Of a stretch of DNA of 64,000 nucleotides, positions 41,902 to 50,295 are shown piece by piece. The position numbers were made by a program, and so were the translations under genes. Within the stretch, counting starts at the first letter, position 1, and each line of letters begins with the position of its first letter. This DNA is from Pedobacter puniceum. GTDB taxonomy: Bacteria > Bacteroidota > Bacteroidia > Sphingobacteriales > Sphingobacteriaceae. Where the stretch lies: NCBI RefSeq assembly GCF_009674685.1, contig NZ_WKJI01000003.1:124001-188000 (forward strand). The letters are read 5' to 3'. Below the pieces are notes generated by a model. The model saw nothing but the letters and a program-made list of their open reading frames with translations. It searched no databases and was not told where the DNA came from.

Positions 41902-42654
41902 TTATTTAACAGCTCTTTTTTTCAACGCTTTAGCTAGTTGTTTCTTTTGGGCAAGCTTTTTCTTTTGCACTGCCTTCTTTAATTCAGCTTGTTCTTTTCT
42001 TAGTAAAGCAGCTGGTGTATTTTGTAAAGCATAGTATTTGCAGAAATAGCTGATTGGGCAAATTTCGCATTTAGGATTGCGAGCAATACAAACATACCTG
42101 CCATGTAATATAAGCCAGTGGTGTGCAATATGTATTTTATCTTGAGGTAGGTATTTGGTTAATTGTTTCTCTACAGCTAAAGGCGTTTTTGCTGCAGATG
42201 TTAGACCTAAACGATTAGAGACTCTGAAAACATGTGTATCTACCGCCATGGTAGGGGCATTATAAATAACCGATGCAATAACATTGGCCGTTTTACGACC
42301 TACACCAGGCATTTTCTGTAAATCTTTTACATCTTCTGGTACAATACCACCAAATTCTTCTACTAAAATTTTAGCCATACCTACCAAATGTTTTGATTTG
42401 TTGTTGGGATAGCTAACAGAGCGTATATAAGTAAAAACTTCTTCTGCAGTTGATGCTGCTAAAGATTCTGGTGTTGGGTATCGCTCAAAAAGTTTTGGTG
42501 TTATTTGGTTGATGCGCTTATCTGTACATTGTGCTGATAGGATAACAGCAATAAGCAATTCAAACGGATTGCTATAATGTAATTCTGTTTCTGCCTGTGG
42601 CTGATGTTTTGAAAAATAAGCTACAAATTCTTGATAACGCTCTTTTTTAAGCAT
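41902..42654 (-). CDS. nth: Endonuclease III
   Basis: The 250-residue DNA glycosylase/AP lyase removes oxidised pyrimidines. The helix-hairpin-helix segment LQKMPGVGRKTANV contains the catalytic lysine, and the catalytic aspartate is in AVDTHVFRVSNR. The [4Fe-4S] cysteines follow the C-x6-C-x2-C-x5-C pattern (CIARNPKCEICPISYFC). A Lys/Ala-rich C-terminal tail of about 35 residues (after about 212) is longer than in E. coli Nth and may aid DNA binding. It lies nine bases from the TerC-like gene. Confidence 0.97.
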   Translation of the reverse strand: MLKKERYQEFVAYFSKHQPQAETELHYSNPFELLIAVILSAQCTDKRINQITPKLFERYPTPESLAASTAEEVFTYIRSVSYPNNKSKHLVGMAKILVEEFGGIVPEDVKDLQKMPGVGRKTANVIASVIYNAPTMAVDTHVFRVSNRLGLTSAAKTPLAVEKQLTKYLPQDKIHIAHHWLILHGRYVCIARNPKCEICPISYFCKYYALQNTPAALLRKEQAELKKAVQKKKLAQKKQLAKALKKRAVK

Positions 42655-42663
42655 AAAGCACCA

Positions 42664-43716
42664 TTAATAAATTGTCTTTTCTTTTTTAGGAAATGCTAAA
42701 GAGGCAACAACACTAATAACCAGTATACCAATGATAATGTATAAAGAGTGCGCTGTTGTAAAGCCCCATTCTTTTAAGTAATGATGCCCAAGCATTTTAA
42801 TACCAATAAATATCAATAAAAAGGCTAAGCCTGTTTTTAGGTAATGGAATTTATGAATCACATTTACCAATAAGAAAAACATAGAACGTAAACCTAGGAT
42901 GGCAAATATGTTAGAGAAAAATACAATGTATGGGTCTTTTGTTACCGCAAATATAGCTGGGATAGAATCTACTGCGAAAATTACATCTGTAAACTCTATG
43001 ATTAATAACACTAAAAATAGTGGAGTAATGTATTGTTTACCATCTACTTTATGGAAGAATTTATTGCCAACAAAATCTGGATAAACAGGGAAAAACTTAG
43101 AAGCTAGCTTTACTACTTTGTGGTTTTCGGGGTCTATTTCATCGTCTCCTTCACGGTTGATAAACATCATAATGCCCGAGTAAATTAAGAATGCTCCAAA
43201 AAGATAAAGTATCCATCCGAACTTACTGATAAGGGTTGCGCCAATAAATATGAATAGAAAACGCATGATAACAGCACCTAAAATTCCCCAAAATAATACG
43301 CGATGGTAATATTTCTCTTTTACGCCAAAGGCAGAGAATATCAATACCATTACAAAAATATTATCTACAGAAAGGGCATACTCTATAACATAGCCTGTTA
43401 TAAATTCAAGAGATAAATTGTTTTTGTATTTGATGAGGTTTTCTTCAAAGGAAGTACCGTTTAAGACAATATTATGTTGATTTTTTTGAACAACTTCTAT
43501 CAAATGGGCTTCATCCTGAATGTCATGCAGGATATGTCCTTGTATCTTTAAAAAGAAATAAAAACCTATTGCACAACTTACCCAAATAGCGCTCATGATA
43601 CCAGCTTGCTTTAATGATACAGGTTGGTCTTTTTTATTAAACAAACCTAAATCAAGCGCCAACATCAAAATGATGAATAAGGCAAATGCACCAAAAAATA
43701 TAACTTCGTTACTCAT
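42664..43716 (-). CDS. TerC/Alx-family membrane protein
   Basis: The 350-residue protein has about nine transmembrane helices. The conserved TerC metal-site motifs are present: EYALSVDNIFVM in one half and EFTDVIFAVDSIPA in the other, with acidic residues inside the membrane. Family members export Mn2+ or help metalate exported enzymes and are linked to tellurite resistance in some hosts. It is followed within three bases by the polyprenyl synthase gene, so a shared transcript is likely. Confidence 0.92.
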   Translation of the reverse strand: MSNEVIFFGAFALFIILMLALDLGLFNKKDQPVSLKQAGIMSAIWVSCAIGFYFFLKIQGHILHDIQDEAHLIEVVQKNQHNIVLNGTSFEENLIKYKNNLSLEFITGYVIEYALSVDNIFVMVLIFSAFGVKEKYYHRVLFWGILGAVIMRFLFIFIGATLISKFGWILYLFGAFLIYSGIMMFINREGDDEIDPENHKVVKLASKFFPVYPDFVGNKFFHKVDGKQYITPLFLVLLIIEFTDVIFAVDSIPAIFAVTKDPYIVFFSNIFAILGLRSMFFLLVNVIHKFHYLKTGLAFLLIFIGIKMLGHHYLKEWGFTTAHSLYIIIGILVISVVASLAFPKKEKTIY

Positions 43717-43719
43717 GTA

Positions 43720-44691
43720 TTATTTCTTTCTTTCTGTTGTAAAGCGTACTAAATTTTCTAATCCTTTTAAAGATTCGCTTGCCGGAAATTGAGCTAAAAT
43801 TTTAAAAGCTTCTTCCTGATAGTTCATCATTTGCTGCTCGGCATAAGCCAAACCACCACTATTTCTAACAAAATTAATGATGGTATTGATTTTATCTGGG
43901 TCATCGTTGTGGTTTTTAACCAAGTTGATGATTTTCTTTTTATTGGCTTTTTCTGCTTTGTTTAGGGCATATATCAGCGGAAGCGTAACCTTTTTCTCTT
44001 TGATATCTATACCTTTGGGTTTGCCTACATCGTCCACACCAAAATCAAATAAATCATCTTTAATTTGAAAAGCTATACCAATTTTCTCTCCAAAAGTATG
44101 CATTTGCTTGATGATTTCTTCGTTAGCCCCGGCTGATGCCGCACCCGCTGCACAACAAGAGGCTATTAAAGATGCTGTTTTTTGTCTGATAACTTCATAG
44201 TAAACATCCTCGCTAATATCCATTCTTCGAACTTTTTCTACCTGAAGCAGTTCTCCCTCGCTCATTTGCTGTACTGCATCTGATACAATTTTGAGGATGG
44301 TGAATTCTTGATTGTTAACGGATAGTTGTAAGCCTTTGGCTAAGAGATAATCGCCAACTAAAACAGCAATTTTGTTTTTCCAAAGGGCGTTAACAGAGAA
44401 AAACCCTCTTCTTTCAAAGGAATTATCTACCACATCATCATGAACTAAAGTGGCTGTATGTAGCAGTTCTACCAAAGCCGCACCACGGTAAGTAGACTCG
44501 GTTATGCCGCCACAAACGTTGGCAGCAAAGAATACAAACATCGGACGAATTTGCTTACCCTTCCTCTTTACAATGTAGTGTGTAATGCGGTCTAAAAGTG
44601 GAACAGAGCTTTGCATGGAAGTTTTAAACTTCTCTTCAAAAGCATCAATTTCCTTTTCTATGGGTTTTTTGATTTCGTCGAGTTTCAGCAT
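43720..44691 (-). CDS. Polyprenyl diphosphate synthase
   Basis: The 323-residue all-helical trans-prenyltransferase has the first aspartate-rich motif in LVHDDVVDNS and the second in IKDDLFDF. It extends an allylic diphosphate with IPP to make the isoprenoid tail of menaquinone. The chain length, probably C30-C40, depends on residues before the first motif and cannot be called with certainty. The size fits octaprenyl/heptaprenyl synthases. It is the first gene of the minus-strand group that includes TerC and nth. Confidence 0.93.
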   Translation of the reverse strand: MLKLDEIKKPIEKEIDAFEEKFKTSMQSSVPLLDRITHYIVKRKGKQIRPMFVFFAANVCGGITESTYRGAALVELLHTATLVHDDVVDNSFERRGFFSVNALWKNKIAVLVGDYLLAKGLQLSVNNQEFTILKIVSDAVQQMSEGELLQVEKVRRMDISEDVYYEVIRQKTASLIASCCAAGAASAGANEEIIKQMHTFGEKIGIAFQIKDDLFDFGVDDVGKPKGIDIKEKKVTLPLIYALNKAEKANKKKIINLVKNHNDDPDKINTIINFVRNSGGLAYAEQQMMNYQEEAFKILAQFPASESLKGLENLVRFTTERKK

Positions 44692-44814
44692 CTTGAGTTA
44701 AACAAGCTTTGATACTTTGGGTTTGCAAACATAATGTAAAAAAGCGGATTTATACTTATGAAAGCAAAGCTTTAAGAAAAATTGTTTAATATTAAATCGA
44801 AAATTAAAAAGCAT

Positions 44815-45369
44815 ATGAGAATGATTAAAATATGGATGTTGGTTGCCTTTAGTTTAGTAAGTGTATCGGCTTCGGCCCAGTTACAGTCTGGCAAAAGATT
44901 TAACTTTTTTAACCGTACAGAGGTTTCTTATTCTTTAGCTATCAATGAAGTTTTGGGTACTTCTGGTATCAATGCATTTAGGATAAAAACTATTTTTGGT
45001 AAGCAAAATAGTTTTTTTGGTATAGGTGGCGGAATTGCAACCACAAGTTTTAATACCATTGATAGAAGTGGTGGGGGTAATTATAATACCATTTCTTTTT
45101 TAGCAGATGCGCATGCTTTCCCATTTAAAAATGAGGATAGTGGGAATAATATCTTTGTTAAGGCTGCCGCCGGATATTCACCTCGTATTTTTAATGGTTA
45201 CGACCAAGGTTTTACTTATGATGCAGGTTTAGGTTACATCATCACCACCAAAAAGGGAGGGAGATTATTTATACAAGCTTTGTATTTACAACAAAATTTA
45301 AGTCAGTTTAATTTTATTGAAACGGTAAAACTGCAATCTGTTGGGCTTGGTGTTGGTATAGGGTTTTAG
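44815..45369 (+). CDS. Small outer membrane beta-barrel protein
   Basis: I take ATG 44815, which starts MRMIKIWMLVAFSLVSVSASAQ, a good signal peptide; the frame also opens at an upstream TTG, which is less likely. About 184 residues remain. They show amphipathic strands and an end with LGVGIGF, fitting a small outer membrane barrel. No named family was recognised. It stands alone, with a spacer of about 140 bases that includes the direct repeat GGAGTGGAAAGT (45376 and 45390). Confidence 0.65.
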   Translation: MRMIKIWMLVAFSLVSVSASAQLQSGKRFNFFNRTEVSYSLAINEVLGTSGINAFRIKTIFGKQNSFFGIGGGIATTSFNTIDRSGGGNYNTISFLADAHAFPFKNEDSGNNIFVKAAAGYSPRIFNGYDQGFTYDAGLGYIITTKKGGRLFIQALYLQQNLSQFNFIETVKLQSVGLGVGIGF

Positions 45370-45508
45370 GTTTGTGGAGTGGAAAGTACGGAGTGGAAAG
45401 TGGAAAGAATCTGAAATGTGGGATTTAGAAAATGCTATGAAGGGTACAGCATTTGATAGTATATGCTGATATGTTTGAATATGGTAATTTAAAGATTTAC
45501 TTTTGAGT

Positions 45509-45811
45509 ATGAATATAGAAAAGTCTAAACTAAAGCAGATTAGGGAACTTTGCAAAGCAAATAAAGTAAAATCACTTTTTGCTTTTGGCTCAGTTATTCG
45601 AGATGACTATAATGAATCATCCGATATAGATTTAGTTGTGGATTTTGATGAACAAGACCCATTTAAGTATACTGACTTATATTTCAATCTAAAAACGAAG
45701 ATAGAAGAGATTTTAACCAAGCAAATTGATTTACTTGAAGAAAGAGGAATAAAAAATCACATTTTTAAGCAAGAGCTAGAAAGTACAAAAGTTAAGATTT
45801 ATGGATATTAA
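45509..45811 (+). CDS. mntA: MntA-type antitoxin nucleotidyltransferase
   Basis: The protein has 100 residues from ATG 45509. The minimal nucleotidyltransferase fold has the signature FGSVIRDDYNESSDIDLVVDF, that is GS, then the two aspartates of the metal site in DID, and a later aspartate in KQIDLLEE. It overlaps the HepT gene by 11 bases. In characterised MntA-HepT pairs the antitoxin AMPylates the toxin. The motif is intact, so activity is expected. Confidence 0.88.
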   Translation: MNIEKSKLKQIRELCKANKVKSLFAFGSVIRDDYNESSDIDLVVDFDEQDPFKYTDLYFNLKTKIEEILTKQIDLLEERGIKNHIFKQELESTKVKIYGY

Positions 45812-46109
45812 AATCAGAACTTGGTTATTGGACATACAGCAGTGTATTGATGAAATATTTCTATTCATTGCAGATCAAAAGGATTTTAAAGCCTATCAGA
45901 AAGATTTAAAAACTAAAAAAGCCGTTGAACGAAATTTAGAAATTATTGGAGAAGCAGTTAATCGTATCATAAAAATGGATGCTAATCTCCAGTTTCAGAA
46001 TGCGAAGAATATCATTGGGACCAGAAATAGAATAATTCATAGTTATGATAATATATCAGATGAATTAATCTGGACTATAGTGTGTAGAGATTTACCAGAG
46101 CTAAAATAG
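45801..46109 (+). CDS. hepT: HepT-like toxin (DUF86, HEPN RNase)
   Basis: The 102-residue all-alpha HEPN protein contains RNRIIHSY, a match to the RX4HXY active site (R, H and Y present). HepT cuts RNA, and the tyrosine is the residue reported to be AMPylated by MntA. The reading frame overlaps the MntA gene, the usual arrangement. It is slightly short for the family but complete. Flanking spacers are low-complexity, so horizontal gain is possible. Confidence 0.88.
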   Translation: MDIKIRTWLLDIQQCIDEIFLFIADQKDFKAYQKDLKTKKAVERNLEIIGEAVNRIIKMDANLQFQNAKNIIGTRNRIIHSYDNISDELIWTIVCRDLPELK

Positions 46110-46212
46110 CAAGTAGATAAACTTCTAAAAAGCAATTAATTATAGTCTATATATCTTACTACTAACTCCCGATATCTATCGAGACTAACAAACAAACCAC
46201 ATAACAAACTAC

Positions 46213-47058
46213 TCAAAACCCAACTTCTACCAATACAGGGAAATGATCTGATGGATATTTACCCTGATAGCTATCTGTAAGTAAGCCCCATCTATATGTT
46301 TTAAAATGCTTGCTAACAAAAACGTGGTCTATGATGCTGTTACCCTTTAATTGAGCGCCAAAACCATTAAAAGAATTACTAAGAGCATAAGGCTGTTTAA
46401 CTTGTTTGTAAGTGTCTTTTAAAATATCGCTATCTGTAATAATTAAATAAGGGTCGCTGCTGTGGTTTCCATTTAAATCGCCAGTAAAAATTACAGGTTT
46501 ATCTTTTGCAATAGCCTTAATTCTCTCCAAAATAAGTTTGCTACTTTCTTTGCGGGCAGTAACACCTTGATGATCATAATGAGCATTAAAGAAGTAAAAG
46601 CTTTTTTTCGTTTTTTTATCCTTTAAATAAACCCAAGAGCAAATACGCTTACAACATTTAGCATCCCAGCCTAAAGAAGGTGTCTCTGGTGTTTCTGATA
46701 ACCAAAAATCGCCTTGAGCTAAAAGTTCAAATTTATCTTTTTTATAAAGGATAGCAGAGTGCTCGCCAGCTTGTTTACCATCATCTCTACCCTTACCATA
46801 AATAGCATATTGGGGTAAAGCTTTTAAAATATCTTGTAATTGATGATGAAAACCTTCTTGCGTACCTAAAATATCAAAATCATGAAACTCAATTAACTGA
46901 CTTACAACAGCAGCTCTGTTTTTCCATTGGTTTTCTTTATCAGTTTCGGTATCTAATCTGATATTAAAAGTTCCGGTGGTATAAGTTTGCGCAATGCTTA
47001 GTTTACCTATGAAGACAAGGAAAGTAAAAAATATCAGTAATTTAGATTTCATAATCAA
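46213..47058 (-). CDS. Secreted endonuclease/exonuclease/phosphatase family protein
   Basis: The 281-residue protein has a signal peptide (about 1-23). The EEP catalytic core is complete: N in TFNIRLDT, E in LGTQEG, H in NAHYDHQG, D and N in FTGDLNGN, and the terminal IIDHVFVSK and SDHFPV. These metal-dependent enzymes hydrolyse phosphodiesters or phosphomonoesters (nucleic acid, sphingomyelin, phosphoinositide). It is divergent from the PUL regulator with 92 bases between, so it may be part of the PUL. The substrate is not predictable from the motifs. Confidence 0.85.
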   Translation of the reverse strand: MIMKSKLLIFFTFLVFIGKLSIAQTYTTGTFNIRLDTETDKENQWKNRAAVVSQLIEFHDFDILGTQEGFHHQLQDILKALPQYAIYGKGRDDGKQAGEHSAILYKKDKFELLAQGDFWLSETPETPSLGWDAKCCKRICSWVYLKDKKTKKSFYFFNAHYDHQGVTARKESSKLILERIKAIAKDKPVIFTGDLNGNHSSDPYLIITDSDILKDTYKQVKQPYALSNSFNGFGAQLKGNSIIDHVFVSKHFKTYRWGLLTDSYQGKYPSDHFPVLVEVGF

Positions 47059-47150
47059 TAATATTAAAACAAAGGCTTGGTTTATTTTCTTAAGAACAAA
47101 ACGACCAACTTGTTAAAGTATTTTAAAATCTAAATATAAACAGAATAGTC

Positions 47151-50030
47151 ATGCTAAAATCTATTGTAGCATTTATTTTATATTATCTTTTTGTTGTCTC
47201 AACCGTACTTGCTGAGATACAGAAAATAGGTGTTCCTTATGTAGAAAATTATGCCAAATCAGTTTATCAGGCGGGTAACCAAAACTGGGGCATCACTATA
47301 GATGAACGAAACATCATGTACTATGGTAATTCTGAGGGATTGTTGTCTTTTGATGGTAGGTCTTGGCAATTACACCGTTTGCCCAATAAACTTATTGTAC
47401 GTTCTGTAGCGGCCGACAAAAAAGGAAAAATTTTTACTGGTGCTTTTGGGGAGTTGGGCTATTGGTCTTACAACGAAAAAGCAATTTTAAAATATCATTC
47501 TATCACCCATTTAATACCTAAAAGCTTTAAGTTAAACGATGAGATTTGGAAGATTTATATAGATGGTAATCGGGTTATTTTTCAATCTTTTGCAGCGATA
47601 TTAATTTATCAAAACAGTAAAATAGAGGTGTTGCGCTCTACCAATCCATACTTGTTTTTGTTGCAATCTGGTAAGCGCTTCTTTGTTGAGGAATTAAAAA
47701 GAGGTTTACATGAGTTAAAAGGAAAACAGCTAAGTTTTATCAACGGAAGTGAAATTTTAAGTGGTAGTGCCATATTATCTGCAATGCCTTTTGGTAATGG
47801 TTTTTCTCTTATAGGAACTTCTAAAAGCGGTTTGTTTTTATACGATGGTAATAAAATAATACCTTGGAAAGTACCAGCAAGCGATTTTTTAAAAGTTGCG
47901 CAACTTAATAATGGCGTAAAAATATCAGAACAGTATTATGCTTTTGGGACTATTTTAGATGGGGTAGTAGTAGTAGATAAAGCTGGTAACATTGTTCAGC
48001 ATATCAATAAATCAAGCGGGTTGCAGAATAATACCGTTTTAAGTTTGTTTTTAGATGATGCACAAAACCTTTGGGCAGGTTTAGATAATGGTATTGATAG
48101 AATTGAGTTAAACTCGCCTTTATCTTTTTATTTTGATAAAGCAGGCGTTTTTGGAACGGTTTATTCTAGTATCATTTACAACGGAAAAATCTATTTAGGA
48201 ACCAATCAAGGTTTGTTTTACAGCAATTGGGATGCAAGTGGGAAAATGCAGAAATTTAATTTTCAGCTTATTCCTAATTCACAAGGGCAGGTTTGGGAAC
48301 TAGCCGTTATTAATGGTGAATTATATTGCGGTCACAACTCAGGAACTTTTAAAGTTAGCGGAGCTACTATCAGCAGAATATCAGCAGTAAATGGTGGTTG
48401 GACTTTAAAGAAAATGCCTTTACTTGCTGATAAACTTATACAAGGAACTTATACAGGTTTGGTGATTTATAACCAAATCCCTACTAACACTTATCAGTTT
48501 TCTCATAAAATAGAAGGTTTTGGTGAGCCTTCTAGATATGTAGAACAAGATATTAAAGGTAATATTTGGGTAAGCCAGGCTTATAAGGGTGTATTTAAAA
48601 TTAATTTAAGTGGAGATTTAAAGCGAGTTACCAAGCTTAAAAACTATAGCGAGAAAGATGGTTTGCCCTCTAGTTATGGTATCAATATCTTCAATTTAGA
48701 TGGACGTATCATCTTTTCATCAGAAAAAGGATTTTATGTTTATGATGAGATAACAGATAAATTTAAGCGCTACCAAGAGCTTAATCAAAACTTAGGATCT
48801 TATGCTAAATCAAATAAAGTTATAAAAGCTAGCGCTAGTTTATATTGGTTTATAGACCATGGTAGGGTAGCTTTGGTTAACTTTAAAGATGCTGGTGAAG
48901 TTAAAATCGATTCTAATAAGTTTAGCATCCTAGATGGTAGAATGGTGCAGGATTATGAGAATATCTCCAAAATCAATAGTAATTTATACCTCATTAGTGT
49001 TGATGATGGCTTTGTGCTTTATAACCAAGAAAGCAAAGAACAACAGCCTAAAATCCCATCAGTAGTCATAGGAAAAATAACCAATATTACAGGCTCTAAC
49101 TTTTTAATCACGGGTAGTGGCTCGCTCAGTAAAAATATAGAAATACCAGCCTCAGAAAGTAGTATCAGAATAAATTATGCTTTACCTTATTACAGGCAGG
49201 CAAATGTTCAATATCAATATTATTTAGAAGGTTTCTCTGATGACTGGTCTGAGTGGTCTAATCAATCGCAAAAAGACTTTACCAATTTAGGTTTCGGTAC
49301 TTATACTTTTAAAGTAAGGGCAAAAATTAATGAAACTATAATTACACCAGAAACTGTTTTCGAGTTTGAGGTTTTGCCACCATTTTATGCTTCTTCTACA
49401 GCATTCTTTTTTTATGTGATTTTATTAGTTATTGGAGTGTACTTGGTAAGAAAGTGGTATTTTAAAAAGCTTGTTAAACATCAAGAACGTATTAAGCAAC
49501 AATTACAGCAAGAAAAAGAAGAGCATCTTAAACGTGAAGCATTAGCTAATGAGCAACGGATGATTAAGCTTACTAACGAGAAGTTGCAAGCAGAATTGGA
49601 AAGCAAAAGCAGAGAAGTAACTAATTCTGCTATGAGTATTGTTTATAAAAATGAATTGCTGCAGAAAATAAAAGATGAGTTGTATAATCTTAAAGATGAC
49701 GCAGGTAAAAAACTATCAGAAGAACGCTTAAGAAAAATTCAAAAAGTTATTGATGATGGTATGAGTGATGAAAGAGATTGGAATTTATTTGAAACCAGTT
49801 TCAACGAAACTCATGAAAACTTTTTTAAGAAGCTAAAGCATAATCACCCCGATTTAGTACCTAACGATTTAAAACTTTGCGCTTATTTAAGACTAAATAT
49901 GAGCAGTAAAGAGATGGCGTCATTACTCAATATTAGTGTACGAGGTGTAGAGATTAGGAGATACCGCCTGCGTAAAAAACTAAACATTCCGCATGATAAA
50001 AATTTAGTTGAGTTTTTAATGGAGCTTTAA
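47151..50030 (+). CDS. PUL regulator: propeller sensor with triple-Tyr domain and LuxR-type HTH
   Basis: The 959-residue protein has a signal peptide (about 1-22), then propeller repeats (about 25-640; many FxxDGRSW-like and GLxxxxVLSLFLDDAQNLWAG motifs), a Y_Y_Y domain (about 665-745), one membrane helix (about 752-772), a coiled coil (about 775-850) and a cytoplasmic GerE/LuxR helix-turn-helix (about 890-959; MSSKEMASLLNISVRGVEIR). It has no kinase or receiver domain, unlike the classical hybrid two-component regulators. It probably senses a periplasmic oligosaccharide and activates the downstream SusCD operon directly. Repeated GATGTAG sites follow. Confidence 0.9.
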   Translation: MLKSIVAFILYYLFVVSTVLAEIQKIGVPYVENYAKSVYQAGNQNWGITIDERNIMYYGNSEGLLSFDGRSWQLHRLPNKLIVRSVAADKKGKIFTGAFGELGYWSYNEKAILKYHSITHLIPKSFKLNDEIWKIYIDGNRVIFQSFAAILIYQNSKIEVLRSTNPYLFLLQSGKRFFVEELKRGLHELKGKQLSFINGSEILSGSAILSAMPFGNGFSLIGTSKSGLFLYDGNKIIPWKVPASDFLKVAQLNNGVKISEQYYAFGTILDGVVVVDKAGNIVQHINKSSGLQNNTVLSLFLDDAQNLWAGLDNGIDRIELNSPLSFYFDKAGVFGTVYSSIIYNGKIYLGTNQGLFYSNWDASGKMQKFNFQLIPNSQGQVWELAVINGELYCGHNSGTFKVSGATISRISAVNGGWTLKKMPLLADKLIQGTYTGLVIYNQIPTNTYQFSHKIEGFGEPSRYVEQDIKGNIWVSQAYKGVFKINLSGDLKRVTKLKNYSEKDGLPSSYGINIFNLDGRIIFSSEKGFYVYDEITDKFKRYQELNQNLGSYAKSNKVIKASASLYWFIDHGRVALVNFKDAGEVKIDSNKFSILDGRMVQDYENISKINSNLYLISVDDGFVLYNQESKEQQPKIPSVVIGKITNITGSNFLITGSGSLSKNIEIPASESSIRINYALPYYRQANVQYQYYLEGFSDDWSEWSNQSQKDFTNLGFGTYTFKVRAKINETIITPETVFEFEVLPPFYASSTAFFFYVILLVIGVYLVRKWYFKKLVKHQERIKQQLQQEKEEHLKREALANEQRMIKLTNEKLQAELESKSREVTNSAMSIVYKNELLQKIKDELYNLKDDAGKKLSEERLRKIQKVIDDGMSDERDWNLFETSFNETHENFFKKLKHNHPDLVPNDLKLCAYLRLNMSSKEMASLLNISVRGVEIRRYRLRKKLNIPHDKNLVEFLMEL

Positions 50031-50031
50031 T

Positions 50032-50202
50032 ACTACATCATTACCTCTCATAGCACTACATAGCACTCTGTTTTTTTGATGTAGGGTTTTATATGTTGAT
50101 GTAGTCTTTAAAATAGCTTTGTGTTATTAAAAATGCGTTTTTGACTTAAATAAGCATGGTTTTATGATGTATGAAATTATGTTTATTTTAAGATGATGTA
50201 GT
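50032..50202. promoter_or_regulatory. Clustered GATGTAG sites and direct repeat upstream of susC
   Basis: GATGTAG is present at 50078-50084, 50098-50104 and 50195-50201 on the plus strand and as CTACATC at 50033-50039 on the minus strand. Three of the four are followed by T (GATGTAGT). A direct repeat CATAGCACT occurs at about 50049 and 50060. The sites cluster in the 265-base gap after the LuxR-type regulator and near the promoter, so they are candidate binding sites for it. Confidence 0.45.
50096..50121 (+). promoter_or_regulatory. Candidate susC promoter
   Basis: TAGCTTTG (50114-50121) fits the Bacteroidota -7 consensus TAnnTTTG. A TTG at 50096-50098, 15 bases before it, is a possible -33 element but the spacing is a little short. 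A GATGTAGT copy (50098-50105) overlaps that -33 position. The leader would be about 165 bases. Confidence 0.4.
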
Positions 50203-50295
50203 AATGTAGAGTTGATTTTCTTTTGCATTCCAAGAAATAGCTTGAAGTTTGTGTTACCAAAAAACCAATTAATACTTATCACAATTAGCTAAATT

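Noticed and set aside
45376-45401. Two GGAGTGGAAAGT copies 14 bases apart
   Set aside because: It looks like simple intergenic duplication; too short and isolated to call a CRISPR or regulatory array.
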